Source: Gnetum montanum (lineage: Eukaryota; Streptophyta; Gnetopsida; Gnetales; Gnetaceae). From it: a stretch of DNA of 64,000 nt. Numbering within the stretch: the stretch's first letter is position 1; each line of letters opens with the position of its first letter. The DNA lies in the NCBI GenBank assembly GCA_015680685.1, contig MNCI01020774.1:447490-511489 (forward strand), written 5' to 3'. Below, piece after piece: positions 25,847 to 36,942 of this stretch. Under the pieces are notes generated by a model that saw only the letters and a list, made by a program, of their open reading frames with translations, made no database searches and was not told the origin of the DNA. Both the position numbers and the translations under genes were made by a program.

Positions 25847-26617
25847 GTCTATTAGGTTTATGGGAAAAAGTGTTGATTGGTTGAAAGACATTGGTAGGAA
25901 TTTAACTTTGGTTTGATTTTTTTTTAATTAATTAAAAAAAATTCTAGCAAGTGAAATTTCCCAAGGCATAAATGGTTATGACTTAAAAAGGGTTGGAATT
26001 GTAATTGTAGGTGTAGCATAGGTTGTATTGGCAATGGTGTGCACTGCACTTAGAAAAATATGATAGTTTTAATTTTAGTAAAAACAACTACATTGGCTTT
26101 ACTAGTAAGAACTATGCTAGAGAATAGGTAAAAAATGATTACCTTACCCAACTAAACTATGCTAGGAATACCCTCCTCTTGAAAAATTGCACTGGCTTTG
26201 AAAAGGTAAGTGTGAAATCTTGACTTTCCCAACACTACATTGGAGTCTTGGGGAGAACCATGTTGGCGTTGCTCACTAAATTTCATAGTAAGGAGGTTGG
26301 GTTGTTTGGTGGAAACTATGATAGCCTTTGGAATACCAAAAGGTAGGTTTTAGCAAGGAAAGAGTGGCAGGTTTGCTTGGAAACCATGCTAGCTTTGGGA
26401 AATCTAGCAATTGCTATAAAAATTTTGGAAACACCCAAATCATTTACAATTAATACATTGGGTATTAGTAGCAGAAAAATGGGAAATAATGTTGATTTTT
26501 CTTGACAGGATTTTAAAATGGTTTCAAATGTTTAAGGTTGCAAAAAGTTAGTTTCAAAAGGGCAAATTATATTTGACAAAGAGCTTGGGTAGAGGCCCTC
26601 CAAGTGCTAGAAACTAT
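25847..26617 (-). other. E1 leader between 5' LTR and gag, with motif array
   Basis: Non-coding. The part 26080-26410 holds repeated ACTACATTGGC, ACTATGCTAG and CCATGTTGG variants, the same motif as upstream of the opposite-strand gene. An AT palindrome (eight T, AATTAATT, eight A) lies at 25918-25941. A GGCCTYT-containing block near the LTR (26590-26600) has a match in E2 (near 51040). I could not identify a primer-binding site. Confidence 0.5.
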
Positions 26618-27640
26618 TGCACTAGAAACATTTGGTTGCTAGAAAACTAAAAGTTTCCAATGGAAATAGTTTAATCTTGGATCTCAAGGGCCTCTAAGAA
26701 AGAGGATCCAAGGCACCCTGGATGGGCTTGTCGATCACCTAGGGACTTAGAAAGTGTAAATAAGGTTAATGATTTAAACAAGAATACAGATCCAATCATA
26801 GAAAAAGCACAAAAATTAATCATATTATAAACTTGCACAACAAATGGACTATAAAATTTATTTCAATAATGAAATATTCGAAGTATAAAGTTCAAAATGT
26901 GTATAAATTATGTGCCCAAGTGCATAGGGAGTTGCAGAGATGAAGCTTGAAGCTTGTTGAAGTTGGTAAGTTATGTTTTGTGGTCAACCTCACGATCTAG
27001 GTACTTCCTAGCTTCGATTGTCAAAACTTCTTACTAGTTTTCAAGTTGAATTTGCAATGTTAATTACCAAGGGGTAAATGATGTGCTTAAATTTTTGGAA
27101 TTATATGACTACATTGAGAGTCTCCAATGCCTAGCTAGTTGACAATTTTCTCTAAGAAGTCTTGTAAATGCCAATGGTTTTAAGTGCTCAAGGATGCCAA
27201 AGTTGTGGAAAATTGTTGAACCAAAGAACCTATTCGATGTGTTCAAAATTTACTTTTATAGGTTATATGGTTGTTGATTTTTAATTGCAAGTTTCTACTA
27301 TGACTTCTAACAAATTAATGTGATTTATAGGTGTGATAGGCCATCATTTCTAGTGTAGTTTTATATTTCTAGTAAGTTTTAATGCACCCAAGCCATCAAA
27401 ACTATGTTGAGAATCATAAATAGTAAATGAACATTGGAAACTACATTGGCCTCACCAAAACTATGTTGGCCTTGGAAAACTACACTAGCTTGATGGCATC
27501 CTTGCTGGCTTTATTGGAACTATGCTAGCCTTGTTGGAACTAGGTTGGCCTTGTGGAACCATGTTGGCTTTACTGGGAAAATGAAAGCCCAATAATTCTA
27601 ATGTTGAGTGTAGGTGATTCCAATGTAGTTTGGACTATGG
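26618..27640 (-). repeat. E1 right LTR (5' LTR)
   Basis: Aligned with 1-725 and, at its outer end, with the start of the E3 LTR (GGCTTGTCGATCACCTAGGGACTTAG here against GTCTTGTCGATTAGACAGGG in E3, parts shared). TATAAAAG (minus) at 27253-27260 is the conserved TATA candidate. The stretch 27437-27640 is packed with the E1 motif (ACTACATTGGCC, ACTATGTTGGCC, CCATGTTGGC). The left LTR lacks this part, so the left copy probably suffered a deletion; the true end of the right LTR may lie beyond 27640. Confidence 0.65.
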
Positions 27641-28907
27641 CCAACATAAAACCCATGAAAACAAAAAATTTGGTAGTTTCCAAGGCATTTTAAGCCTTCC
27701 CAAACCTAAATATAAACATGACATGACTTTTTTCACTTGGGAAGGGAGGCTATAACAACTTAGGAGGCATTTTTTAACCTCAAAAATTTAAAGTATGTGA
27801 GATTATAGCTCATGGACTACAAACCTCACATTTTACGATAAAATTCTAGCTTTAGGTTTAATGGTCAAGGTTACAATGCCCAAAAGTTGCAACATGAATT
27901 TTCTTACTCGTGTTTCATGTGTAAATTAATACCTCGATAAAACATGTTTTGATGCATCTCCATCCTTTTATGCATCATTTATATAGTGATTTACATGGTA
28001 AACAAGGATGATGAAAAAAATAAAAAATAATATGAAATAAGGTTTTACAAATTCCAACATAGGAAGGATGGCTAGCATCTGCAACACATTGGTTATATTA
28101 TTTTACAAGTTTCTAAACTTAAATGGATTCCACCTATCACAATCCTTACATGGAGTTTAGTAGATATTTTATAGTTACTTAAAATATGTAATAAAACCAT
28201 TACAATTCTCCCACTTGTTATTCATTTTAAGATATTATATCTAGTACCAATCCTTACATTTTACAATTTACTAATCCAAGTTATGTTCTACACCAATAAA
28301 CTTGTCAATGGGAATAACATCGAACAACATGTCTAATGGTTAATAATAAGAATCCAAGTTTTAAAGTACTAATAACTTGTACTATAAATTAATGTTTTAT
28401 TGACAAGTTTATTGGTGTACTTTGAAGAACCAAAATTTTATTTTAATGGATGATAAATTAATGTTTTATTGACAAGTTTTATTTTACAATCGAACAACAA
28501 GTTTAGAAATATTGACAAGTTATGTACTTTGAAGAACCAAAATTTGGAAATTAAAGTTACTAATTATAAAGTAACATTAAACTTCTTTAAAACTTTAATA
28601 GAAAGGAGCCCCATGGAAGAAATGCTATATAATAAGATTAATTAAAAGGATATTTAAAAAGTTAATGAAGAAAATTACCCATCAACCATCTAAGGCATGG
28701 TTAATAAGGACATAAGCCATTTGACCAAATTCATGTCCATCACAATGAGTAATGAATTACTTTATGATTTAATGATTTTAAACTACATTATCATAAAATA
28801 CTATTTTAAGGCTAGAGCCTTTTGGATAATGCTAAATGATAATAATTTCTTCAACACTATTCTAGCAAAAAATGAGTCTTTAAATAAAGATTTAAGGAAA
28901 GAATAAT
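27641..28907. other. Unassigned AT-rich stretch
   Basis: No supported gene. A 69-residue open frame at 28697-28906 has no recognisable motif. It may be the outer part of the E1 LTR or DNA flanking E1. Local repeats include an AATTAATGTTTTATTGACAA block near 28387 and 28453, and a perfect inverted repeat described separately. Confidence 0.35.
28289..28419. repeat. Perfect 20-bp inverted repeat
   Basis: TACACCAATAAACTTGTCAA at 28289-28308 is the exact reverse complement of 28400-28419, with a 91-base spacer. No target-site duplication or transposase was found. Confidence 0.7.
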
Positions 28908-30041
28908 TAACCTTTTGGTAGATTAAAATCTTAGAAAATGGAGAATGTGGAAATGTGGTTGTAATATTGTAGGGCTAAGAAAGAACAAGATGACAAGATG
29001 ATTGCGAAAGAACCTCAAAATAAGAGAGCTAAACTAGGATGACAAAATAAGAGTTGGGATGATAAAAAAAGAGCTGGGATGACAAAACAAGATCTGGAAT
29101 GACAAAATGAGAATTGCAGTGCAAATGAAGTCTACAACCCAAATGAACATGTTCCAAGGTGTGCCAATATGTCAAAATGTTAGAGAAATGGTTCATAGTT
29201 CAAAGTTCACTCATGGGCTAGACATCCTAGATTGATAGCATATGTTCCAATTATTGTTGAAATGTCCCAACTGGGATGTTCCAATGGAGACATCCAAATT
29301 TTCTATGGGATGCCCCACTAGTATAGAAGTTGTTTTTAGATAGACATCCCAACCTTGAATGGGATGTTGAAAGTAGCCATTTCCTAGTCATTACATGATT
29401 TCTAAGGAGGTTTTGAAAAGTGAAAAGTTATAAAACAAAGTGGAATTCTTGGGAAATGAACAAGCACTATTCATTGATCAATCCCATTATTGTATATCAA
29501 GTGAACTAGCTTTGTTCCGCATTGTGTTCATCATTTATGAAGTATTGTGAATTTTTGTATGTATTAAGAGCTTTATTATAAGAAATTTGTAAAGTGAGTT
29601 ACACCCTCTTCTTGATTTTTTTCTCTTCTTGTAAGCCCTAAGGGATTGATGTCTTCTTAAGGGAAGGAATCTTCATTTATCTTATTAGGACCTTGCAAGG
29701 TTGAGTGTGTTTGCATTGATGAAACACATGGATGCAAAGCTAACATTTTATAAAGGTTGTGAGATCTTTGAAACCACATTTTAAGCTTGTTGGGACCTAT
29801 AGGATTGAGTGTTTTTTCAACAAAACAACACTTTAAGTGGAGCTCAAACTTTGTAAAGGTTGTGGTGCACTCTAAACCACATTTTAAAGAAACAAAGTTG
29901 AGAGGTGTGTAAGGATTCTACCCTTCAATTGTTGATGTGCCAAGGTTGGGAAACCATGTAAAAATTATGTGCGATTTTGGTTGTCTCGATTATTTAATTT
30001 GGGGAGCTTATTCAATTCTCCTTCTATGTTCTTAGTCCTCA
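28908..30041 (+). repeat. C3 5' LTR
   Basis: Aligns with 33484 onward (GAAAATGTGGTTGTAAT, GCTAAGAAAGAA). It contains GACATCC/GGGATGT-type motifs at 29221-29370 and ends TCCTCA before the primer site. Confidence 0.75.
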
Positions 30042-30043
30042 AG

Positions 30044-30055
30044 TGGTATCAAAGC
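30044..30055 (+). other. C3 primer-binding site (initiator Met tRNA)
   Basis: TGGTATCAAAGC lies two bases after the LTR. One G-to-A change separates it from TGGTATCAGAGC. Confidence 0.8.
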
Positions 30056-30098
30056 CTAGTACTCTTAAGTTTGAAGCATAACATCTCAAGAGTGAACA

Positions 30099-31510
30099 AT
30101 GGAAGGGACATCCTACATTAAGCCACATATGTTTGATGAGATTGAATTTATGTATTAGAAAGCTAAAATGTAAGGATTCTTTGAATCCATGGAGCTCAAA
30201 GTCTAGGAATCTATTCTTGAAGGTGACATGTCATTCATCGACAACATCATATTAGCTACCAAGCCAAGAAGCATATGAATGCAAGATGAAAGAGATAGTT
30301 CATGTTTGATTCTAATGCACAAAATTATCTTTATTGTGATTTGAGAAAATCTAAATTTAATAGAGTAGCTAGGTATAAGACCACTAAAGAAATTTGGGAA
30401 ATGCTAGAAGCAAACTTTGAAAGTACATTAGTTGTAAAATAATCAAAGCTTCTAATAAATTGAAAATGAGAAAAGGAGAGAATATTAATGACTACTTTTC
30501 AAGAGCCAATAATCTTATTGTAGTAATTAGAGGTATAGGTAAGGTTTTACTCGAAAGTGATGTCATCATCAAGATGATAAGAACCTTGCAACCCGAATTT
30601 AGACCTAAGGTAAAACCATGGAGGAAATTAGGGATTTTTTAGTTCCAAAATTTGAAAAAATACAAAGTGCACTTATTACTTATGAGATGAACCTCATTAA
30701 CAAAGGTGAGATCAAGGAAAATCCTACTACCCTCAAAATTTCATCAAAGGAGAAGGAACGAATTGAACATGAAATGAATAGCGAGGATGAATTAGCTCTC
30801 TTGTCAAGAAGAGTATAAAGATTACTTGCAAAAAAAGGTAAAAGCTTCAATCAACTTGGTATCAAAGGTAAAGAAAGAGACAAGAATTTTAAAAGTTTGA
30901 ATCTTGATGTATCCTCTATAGAAGTTGGGTTTGTGGTAGAAGAGGTCATGTGGCCTCTGAATATCCATGTGTTGGTAGGTTTCTAAAGAAAGATCAATCC
31001 AAAGCTGATGATACTACAACAGATTCACATCTGATATGCATGGCCATTACACATGACAATCCTACATAGGTCCTTGAAGATTCTAAAGGTAAAGGTGATG
31101 AAAGGTATAGTGAATTGCATGAAGAAATTATTACTCTACATTATTTACTCAGAAAATCAAGAAAAAATATGCATATAAAAGAGAATGAAATTTTTGAACT
31201 CTATACTATATGCTCCACTTTAACAAGGGAACTCTTATACATAACGGTTGAGGTTTAGTTACTAACCCATTTATTTGAGAAAAACTGTAGAAACACACAA
31301 GATGAGGAAGTGTCTCAAAATTAGCACAGCAAGAAAAATCTAGAAGAGGATTTTCAAAATAATGCTTGTACAAGTTTAGTATCATCTGAAAGGAGAAACA
31401 AGAACATGTTTGATAATCCTATCAAAATTAGAGATACCCTATATTTTTGTTGTAAAGTATGTGGACATGAACAAGGTTATTATCAATCATATATAGAGTA
31501 AAATAACATG
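30099..31510 (+). pseudogene. C3 gag remnant
   Basis: An ATG 44 bases after the primer site opens a gag reading of the same type as C1 (Y-K-P-H-M-F-D). After several stops the reading resumes at 30460 (MRKGENINDYFSRANNLIVV) and 30618. A zinc knuckle at about 30918-30965 has lost its first and last cysteines. The second region (31030-31500, RYSELHEEIITLHYLLRKS) corresponds to the helical part of C1. Non-functional. Confidence 0.7.
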
Positions 31511-33483
31511 ACTACTTGGTCTTGTTAAGGGAAGTGTAGTGAGTGTATCTTACAAGATACAAAAGCGTAGAGAACAAATGAACAAGAGGAAGGAATAGCC
31601 TTTGATGAAGTTAATAGATTAAGACCCATAACTAGCAAAAATTATTAGCCCTATCACTTTGGAAAACATGAGCATGAAAAAGAAGAAACTTCACATAAGC
31701 TTGAAGATTGAAAAAAAATGCTAATGAAAGAAAATGTAAGAAATAGTTACATGCTAAGGAGGTACTCTATGATGGAGGGCCTCATTTTAAACTCCATTAA
31801 TCATGTTCATGCTAGAAAGCAAGGTAATTAATTGTAAGTATTTATTCCTTTTGCTTGCTAGACTTAATGTAGATTAGTTTATGTTTATAAATGTTAGTAT
31901 TTAGGAAATTAATTGAATATATGCTATTGAAAATATTTGGTCATCAAAAAAAAATCTCACTTAATCTTGCAAGATGTTGAGCTACAGATGAAAGCATATG
32001 ACCATCAAAATTTTAATGGATATTAATGTGAATTATCTCAAGGGAGAATCAAGGTACAAAAAGTCACAAGGTAGGGTTTGGTAAGTTTGCATCATCTCAC
32101 TAGTGTTAGAACATATATATACATTGTAATCCAGATCATATGAATAATATATTATGTGTGTATTATTTTTTGGATTGTATTATTTGTTAATGCATCCAAT
32201 GTTTTTGAAAGATTCTTGTTGAATATTAAAAAAATATTTTTTTTGATCCTTAACAAGTATGAAATGATTTCAAGAAGTTTAAGAATCTTGATTGAAATTC
32301 TTTTAAGAAGAACAAAAAAACAAAAGAGATTTTTCATTGAGAGGGAAATTATTGTGCTATGTTGAAAACTTTGGTATTTATCATCTACTGACAGTACTAC
32401 TAATGAGAGACTTTAAGTCTAGAAGTCTTCATACTTCATCTTGGCATGTCATTACACATGTAATGATATGTTGCACAAATTGATGGGTTTCAAGAATGCA
32501 TATCTACAAAGGCAAGTTGTCCAAAGAAATGAATTTCAAATAGTAGATGCATTATAAAAGTTGAAAGTACTTATGCAGGGGGAGCTACTATCTCATCAAT
32601 GGTCATAATCTTTTAGACCACCAATGTAGAAGGAGTCTTCAGAGACTCTCATCAAAAGACACTAAAGCTATAAGACTTCCATTTCCAGCACTAAAAATGA
32701 TCAAGAAAATTTTTATTCATATTAAAATCTAGTAAATTTTCTAAGGTAAAAATGTAAGCTAATTTTGGTCAATTGTTTTCATCTTTTACCTAATGATGGC
32801 CTTTATTGGTGCAAACTCTTGAACTTGATATGGTTGTATTAAATTGATTTATAATCATTGTATTAAGGATATGATTGATTATGCCTAAATTTTCAATTTT
32901 CTTAGATTTTGCCATTTTAAAATTTTATGTATATTAAATCTAATGTCTTCAAAGAAAAATGTGATGTTTCTCCCTCCTTGATAATGGAAAATACTTATGG
33001 TATCTTTTTGTTGATGTTCAAAAAGGGAAAGAATGTGTTATTCATGAGATATTGTAATGTGCTATTCATGAGATTTTGGTGAAGATTATTTATAGTATAG
33101 ACCACTTGTAAGACTTTATATATATTTTCAGTTAATAGTGATTTTTTTACTAATGACTTACAGCTTATTGTTTCAGAGATAGGATAATTGATCTTCAATG
33201 CTTAGCCTTTGAGCCTAAATGGAAATATTATAGATTCACATTTTCAAGGCTTTAATTATGTCTCTTTATGTTTCATGGTTATTTAATGCATTGTTCTTTA
33301 TATGTATGGATAACTCTTAATAGGATATTAATTTTTAGCCCTTTGAACCTATGCTAAAGGATGTGTAGTTATTAATGGCTATTCATCTCCTTGTCATCCT
33401 TAACTAGCTACATACTATGCTATTGTAGAATGTACTAACCCATTTTCTCAAGCTTTAGACATCACCAAAAAGGAAAAGATTTT
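31511..33483 (+). other. C3 3' interior without pol
   Basis: Contains a possible second cysteine/histidine stretch near 31650 (HFGKHEHEKEETSHKLED) and GCAGGGGGAGC at ~32577. No RT, RNase H or integrase motif is visible. The 3' LTR is preceded by ACCAAAAAGGAAAAGATTT, a probable polypurine tract, ending at 33483. Confidence 0.55.
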
Positions 33484-34058
33484 TGATCTTTTGGAATGTC
33501 AAAACCTTAGGAAATGGAGAATGTGAAAATGTGGTTGTAATCTTGCAGAGCTAAGAAAGAATAAGGTGATAAGATGATAGAGAAAAAGCCTTGAAACAAG
33601 AGGAGAGCTGAAACAAGAGCTAAATTGGGATGACAAAATAAGAACTAGGATGATGAAATGAGAGCTGGGATGATAAAACAAGAGCTAGTATGACAAAAAA
33701 TGAGATGGGATGCAAATGGAGTCTACAAGCCAAATGAAGGTATTCTAAGATCTACTGAGATGTTAAAATGTCAGAGAATTGGTCTAGAGTTCAAAGCTTA
33801 CTTGTAGACTAAACATCCTAGATTGATAGAAGATGTCCCACTTGTTGTTAGGACATCCCAGGTAGGATGTCCCAAAGGAGACACCCTAATTTTCTATGGA
33901 ACATCCTACCATTATAGTAACATTTTTTAGATAGATGTCTCGACCTTGAATGGGACATCCCAATTAGTCATTTTCTTGATGTTGCATGAAATTTGAGGAG
34001 TTTTTGGAAGGTAAAAGGCATAAAAAAGTGCATAAATAAACAAGCACTATTAATAAAT
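33484..34058 (+). repeat. C3 3' LTR, truncated
   Basis: Begins TGATCTTTTGG; about half of the 5' LTR length is present. Its motif sites 33852, 33934 and 33954 show the opposite GACATC/GATGTC form to their partners in the 5' LTR. It ends where an LTR-like TGTATTTTTC begins. Confidence 0.75.
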
Positions 34059-34440
34059 TGTATTTTTCATTAGCTACGATATCATAGCTTTGATATTGTA
34101 GCTCCAATATTGGAGCCCTGATATCGTAGCACATGCTATGTTATTAGATATTTGATATCATGGGATGCATGCTTACCTATAAATACAACACTTGGATGAA
34201 TAATCTAAACATTCAATTCCTTAGTTGTTAGTGAAGCTCTTGTAGTTTTTTTTCTCTAGAGTTAGAATATTATCTAGGTGCTTGCAATAGGAGTTGGAAA
34301 GTGTATGGATCTTTATTCAAGCACTAATATACCTGAGCACCTTTGTGTGAAGAACAATAAAGATGAGCTTTTCTAATCAAACCTTATAGCACTTGGAATA
34401 TATTAATGTTTCCCTTATGTATTTATTATTCATGCACTTA
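34059..34440 (+). mobile_element. Unclassified LTR-like sequence with palindromes and TATA box
   Basis: It begins TGTATTTTTC exactly where the C3 LTR is interrupted. Before a TATA box (TATAAATA, 34178-34185) lie GCTACGATATCA (34073-34084), its reverse complement (34119-34130), and between them the perfect palindrome GCTCCAATATTGGAGC (34101-34116). Motif cluster, then TATA, then transcribed leader is the layout of an LTR. I found no second copy and no primer site that I trust. Confidence 0.4.
34178..34185 (+). promoter_or_regulatory. TATA box candidate
   Basis: TATAAATA about 50 bases after the palindrome cluster, within the LTR-like sequence. Confidence 0.45.
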
Positions 34441-36942
34441 AATTTAATAAGTTTTAATTAAGTAATTAATATCAATTAAATAACGAACATAAGTACAACC
34501 ACTTTGAGCATACGTTATGCTTGGTAATCTTAGTAGCACCTAACGATTGGTACCCAAATAATGTTGCAACATATTTAGGATGTGTATAGAAAGTGTGAAC
34601 AAATGCTTATGATAGGATTAGTTAAGTGTTAGCTAGTTATTAGATTAATTAGACTAATTAAATATCAAATTTACTTTATTTCTAGCACTTAGGCAAATCT
34701 AGTGAAAATGAAAAAATGATAAAAATCATGTGCTTAGTGACACTTAACCATACCTTTTCATTTCACAAGTGAAACTAGGAAGACAATGATCATGTCATTG
34801 ATATTCACTTCCTAGACCCAATGTACTTGGAGAGATAAAGTATGCAAAATTTAATCCGATTGCTTAGTGAACACTAGTGATTTGTATGGTTGGGCATAGG
34901 AACTACCCGCTACTCATCATTGGCATTATTGTTAGGAACTATAGTTAGCTACATGCACTATCTAGGACTTAGTGAAATTATTTAAAGATGTTGTAACAAA
35001 CTTTAAAGCTACAGTCATTAAGAATAATAATAATAGTAATAAGCACACTATATTTTCTTTTCAAAGATAAAATGACATCTTCTCATAGGGCTAATTCTTC
35101 ATTATTTTTCAAACATACATCCAATCAAAAAAGGCATGGAAAGTCAAATTAGCAAGTGCCCTAGCAATGTAGAGTGGTCTATACTCATCTCATTAAGTAT
35201 GTGCTAGATTTAACCTTCATCCTGCATCAAGATGAACAACTATGATGGAGGGACATGGAGGGCAACATCTTGTTGTCATCTAATCAATTAGTTCCTATGA
35301 TGCTACTTCAAAGTCTTATGAGGTTGGGCATCTAGGGGCTCAATGTTGAATATGTTGAGTAGGACCACGACTATCAGGACTACTATCCCAATAACCATTA
35401 AAAGGCTTAAAGAAATATAGATGGCCAATTTAACAACCTATATTTTGGGCAACCTTGGTACTTAAGATTTTCATAGAGTTGTGATGTATTTGCTTATTGG
35501 TTTGCTATGTCTATCATAAGTTTAGTATATTCTAGGTGTTAAACTATGTTGATGATGATGATAGGCTTTGGGTGTTTAGATGCTTGGCTAAATTAATGTA
35601 TTTTCTCAATATTTAATTATGCACACATGTGCACACGCATGCGCGCATGCACGCACATGCACACACACACACATTATCATCAAGTAGGTTTGCACTAATA
35701 ATGTTGTTGGAGTGTTGGATGGGACATGCCATGATAAGGGTTGGTGGTTTGATTTATTTTTATTCCTTTTTTTCTAAAGTGCATTGTATGATCTAGTGGG
35801 TATGTAGTTCAAGGTTCTTAGATGTGTTTTTGTGTGCTTATGGATATTTTATTTTATATTTAGTTTGGTTTTACTTTTCTATTTTTAGAGGTATAGATTA
35901 TACAGTTTGTTCTTTTTTTAGCTTATTGGATTTCATGGTATTTTCTCCTTGATAAGTATGACAAGAGAGGAAGTTACATTTTGTGATGGTATGGATTTCT
36001 AAGAATTATTCTTCTAGTTGAGTGTTAGTTTGGGTAATTGGGGTTTTTCTTCCATTCCATCGTTTTCTTTGCAATCTCTATTAAAATTTCCATGGTTTAA
36101 TTCTTTCACATTATTTTTGATGATTCAATGTTGTGAGATATTGAAGCTAAGAAGAACAAGTGGATTTTGCATCGGTTATGTGGATTGTTTGGATCCTTGT
36201 GATTTTCTCTTCTCCCTTATGATTTTTAGTAGTCTAATTTAAAGGTGAGTTATCTTGGCTTCTTCCCCATTTATAGTTATAGGTTTTATGTACATTTATG
36301 GGTTGAGTATTTACTTATATTTTTCATATAATTTTGATGCTCTTTGTGGGTTGAGGGATTTTGTTTTAAATGAATAGAATGCTATTTAGATGGATTTTGT
36401 GTACATAATTTTTGATTAATTATATTGTCATTTCAATTGATTTTGGGCATGGATTTTGTGAGGATTTTACTAGTAATTTTATGAGATGCATTTTGCAAAC
36501 TAATTTTAAAGCATATTTAGAGATTTTAATTTTTTATTATGAATTTTATATAATTATTATGTTGATTTATAGAATTCCTTGATATGCTATTGCTCTTAGT
36601 TTTTGTGATTTCTCTTCATGGAGCTAGCATTTTGAAAGATTTTTGTCAGCATAATAGATAATGTATACAAAAATGTCTGTATATTTATACATACACTTGA
36701 GTTATAATTTTTTCTATAGGTTTATAAAATCCTCTTAAAATTTATACAATTCATAGAAAAGAATCATTTAAAAAGATGTAGTATATCTTGAGTTATATGC
36801 CATTCCTTTAGACCTATCTCAAATTGTAGAAATTTTCTTGATGTAGATTTATGAGGCTATATCTTGAGTATGATTAGGAATAAAACTCTAAAATTTTACT
36901 TGAAGTTTTTTAGATGATGTAAACTCCATATTAATTTGGAAG
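34441..36942. other. Unassigned stretch, no supported gene
   Basis: AT-rich. Short open frames such as 36018-36242 carry no recognisable motif, although that frame is followed by a donor-like GGTGAGTT. It may be the interior of the unclassified element starting at 34059. It contains a 57-bp alternating purine-pyrimidine run. Confidence 0.35.
35618..35674. repeat. 57-bp perfect purine-pyrimidine alternation (CA/GC/TG mix)
   Basis: Every step from 35618 to 35674 alternates between pyrimidine and purine, with a GC-rich centre (GCATGCGCGCATGC) and a CA run at the end. Such runs readily adopt Z-form DNA and are mutable microsatellites. Confidence 0.85.

Larger units (their letters stand above)
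1..27640 (-). mobile_element. E1: old Tat/Ogre-like Ty3/gypsy retrotransposon, nested and decayed
   Basis: Read on the minus strand the order is 5' LTR (from 26618), leader, gag-protease (25846-22270), a long block with an opposite-strand gene (12896-7831), then RT, RNase H and integrase (4864-1434), then the 3' LTR (790-1). The two LTRs align; a hand count over their first ~230 shared bases gives about 31 differences, so the insertion is old. Copia element C1 (14247-20353) interrupts it. The Tat/Ogre assignment rests on homology of its pol to the better preserved element at 53-60 kb, the second RNase H, no chromodomain, and a splice acceptor just before RT. The left LTR lacks about 90 bases at the window start, and the outer end of the right LTR is not resolved. 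Confidence 0.8.
28908..34058 (+). mobile_element. C3: gag-only copia element, 3' LTR truncated
   Basis: The 5' LTR 28908-30041 aligns with 33484-34058, where the similarity stops and another LTR-like sequence begins. A primer site follows the 5' LTR. The interior of ~3.4 kb contains decayed gag and the same second helical region as C1, with no pol. C1 and C3 thus belong to one gag-only type. The exact first base is uncertain because the terminal TG is mutated. Confidence 0.75.

Noticed and set aside
36018-36242. 75-codon plus frame followed by GGTGAGTT as a host exon
   Set aside because: No recognisable domain, no supported partner exon; left unassigned.
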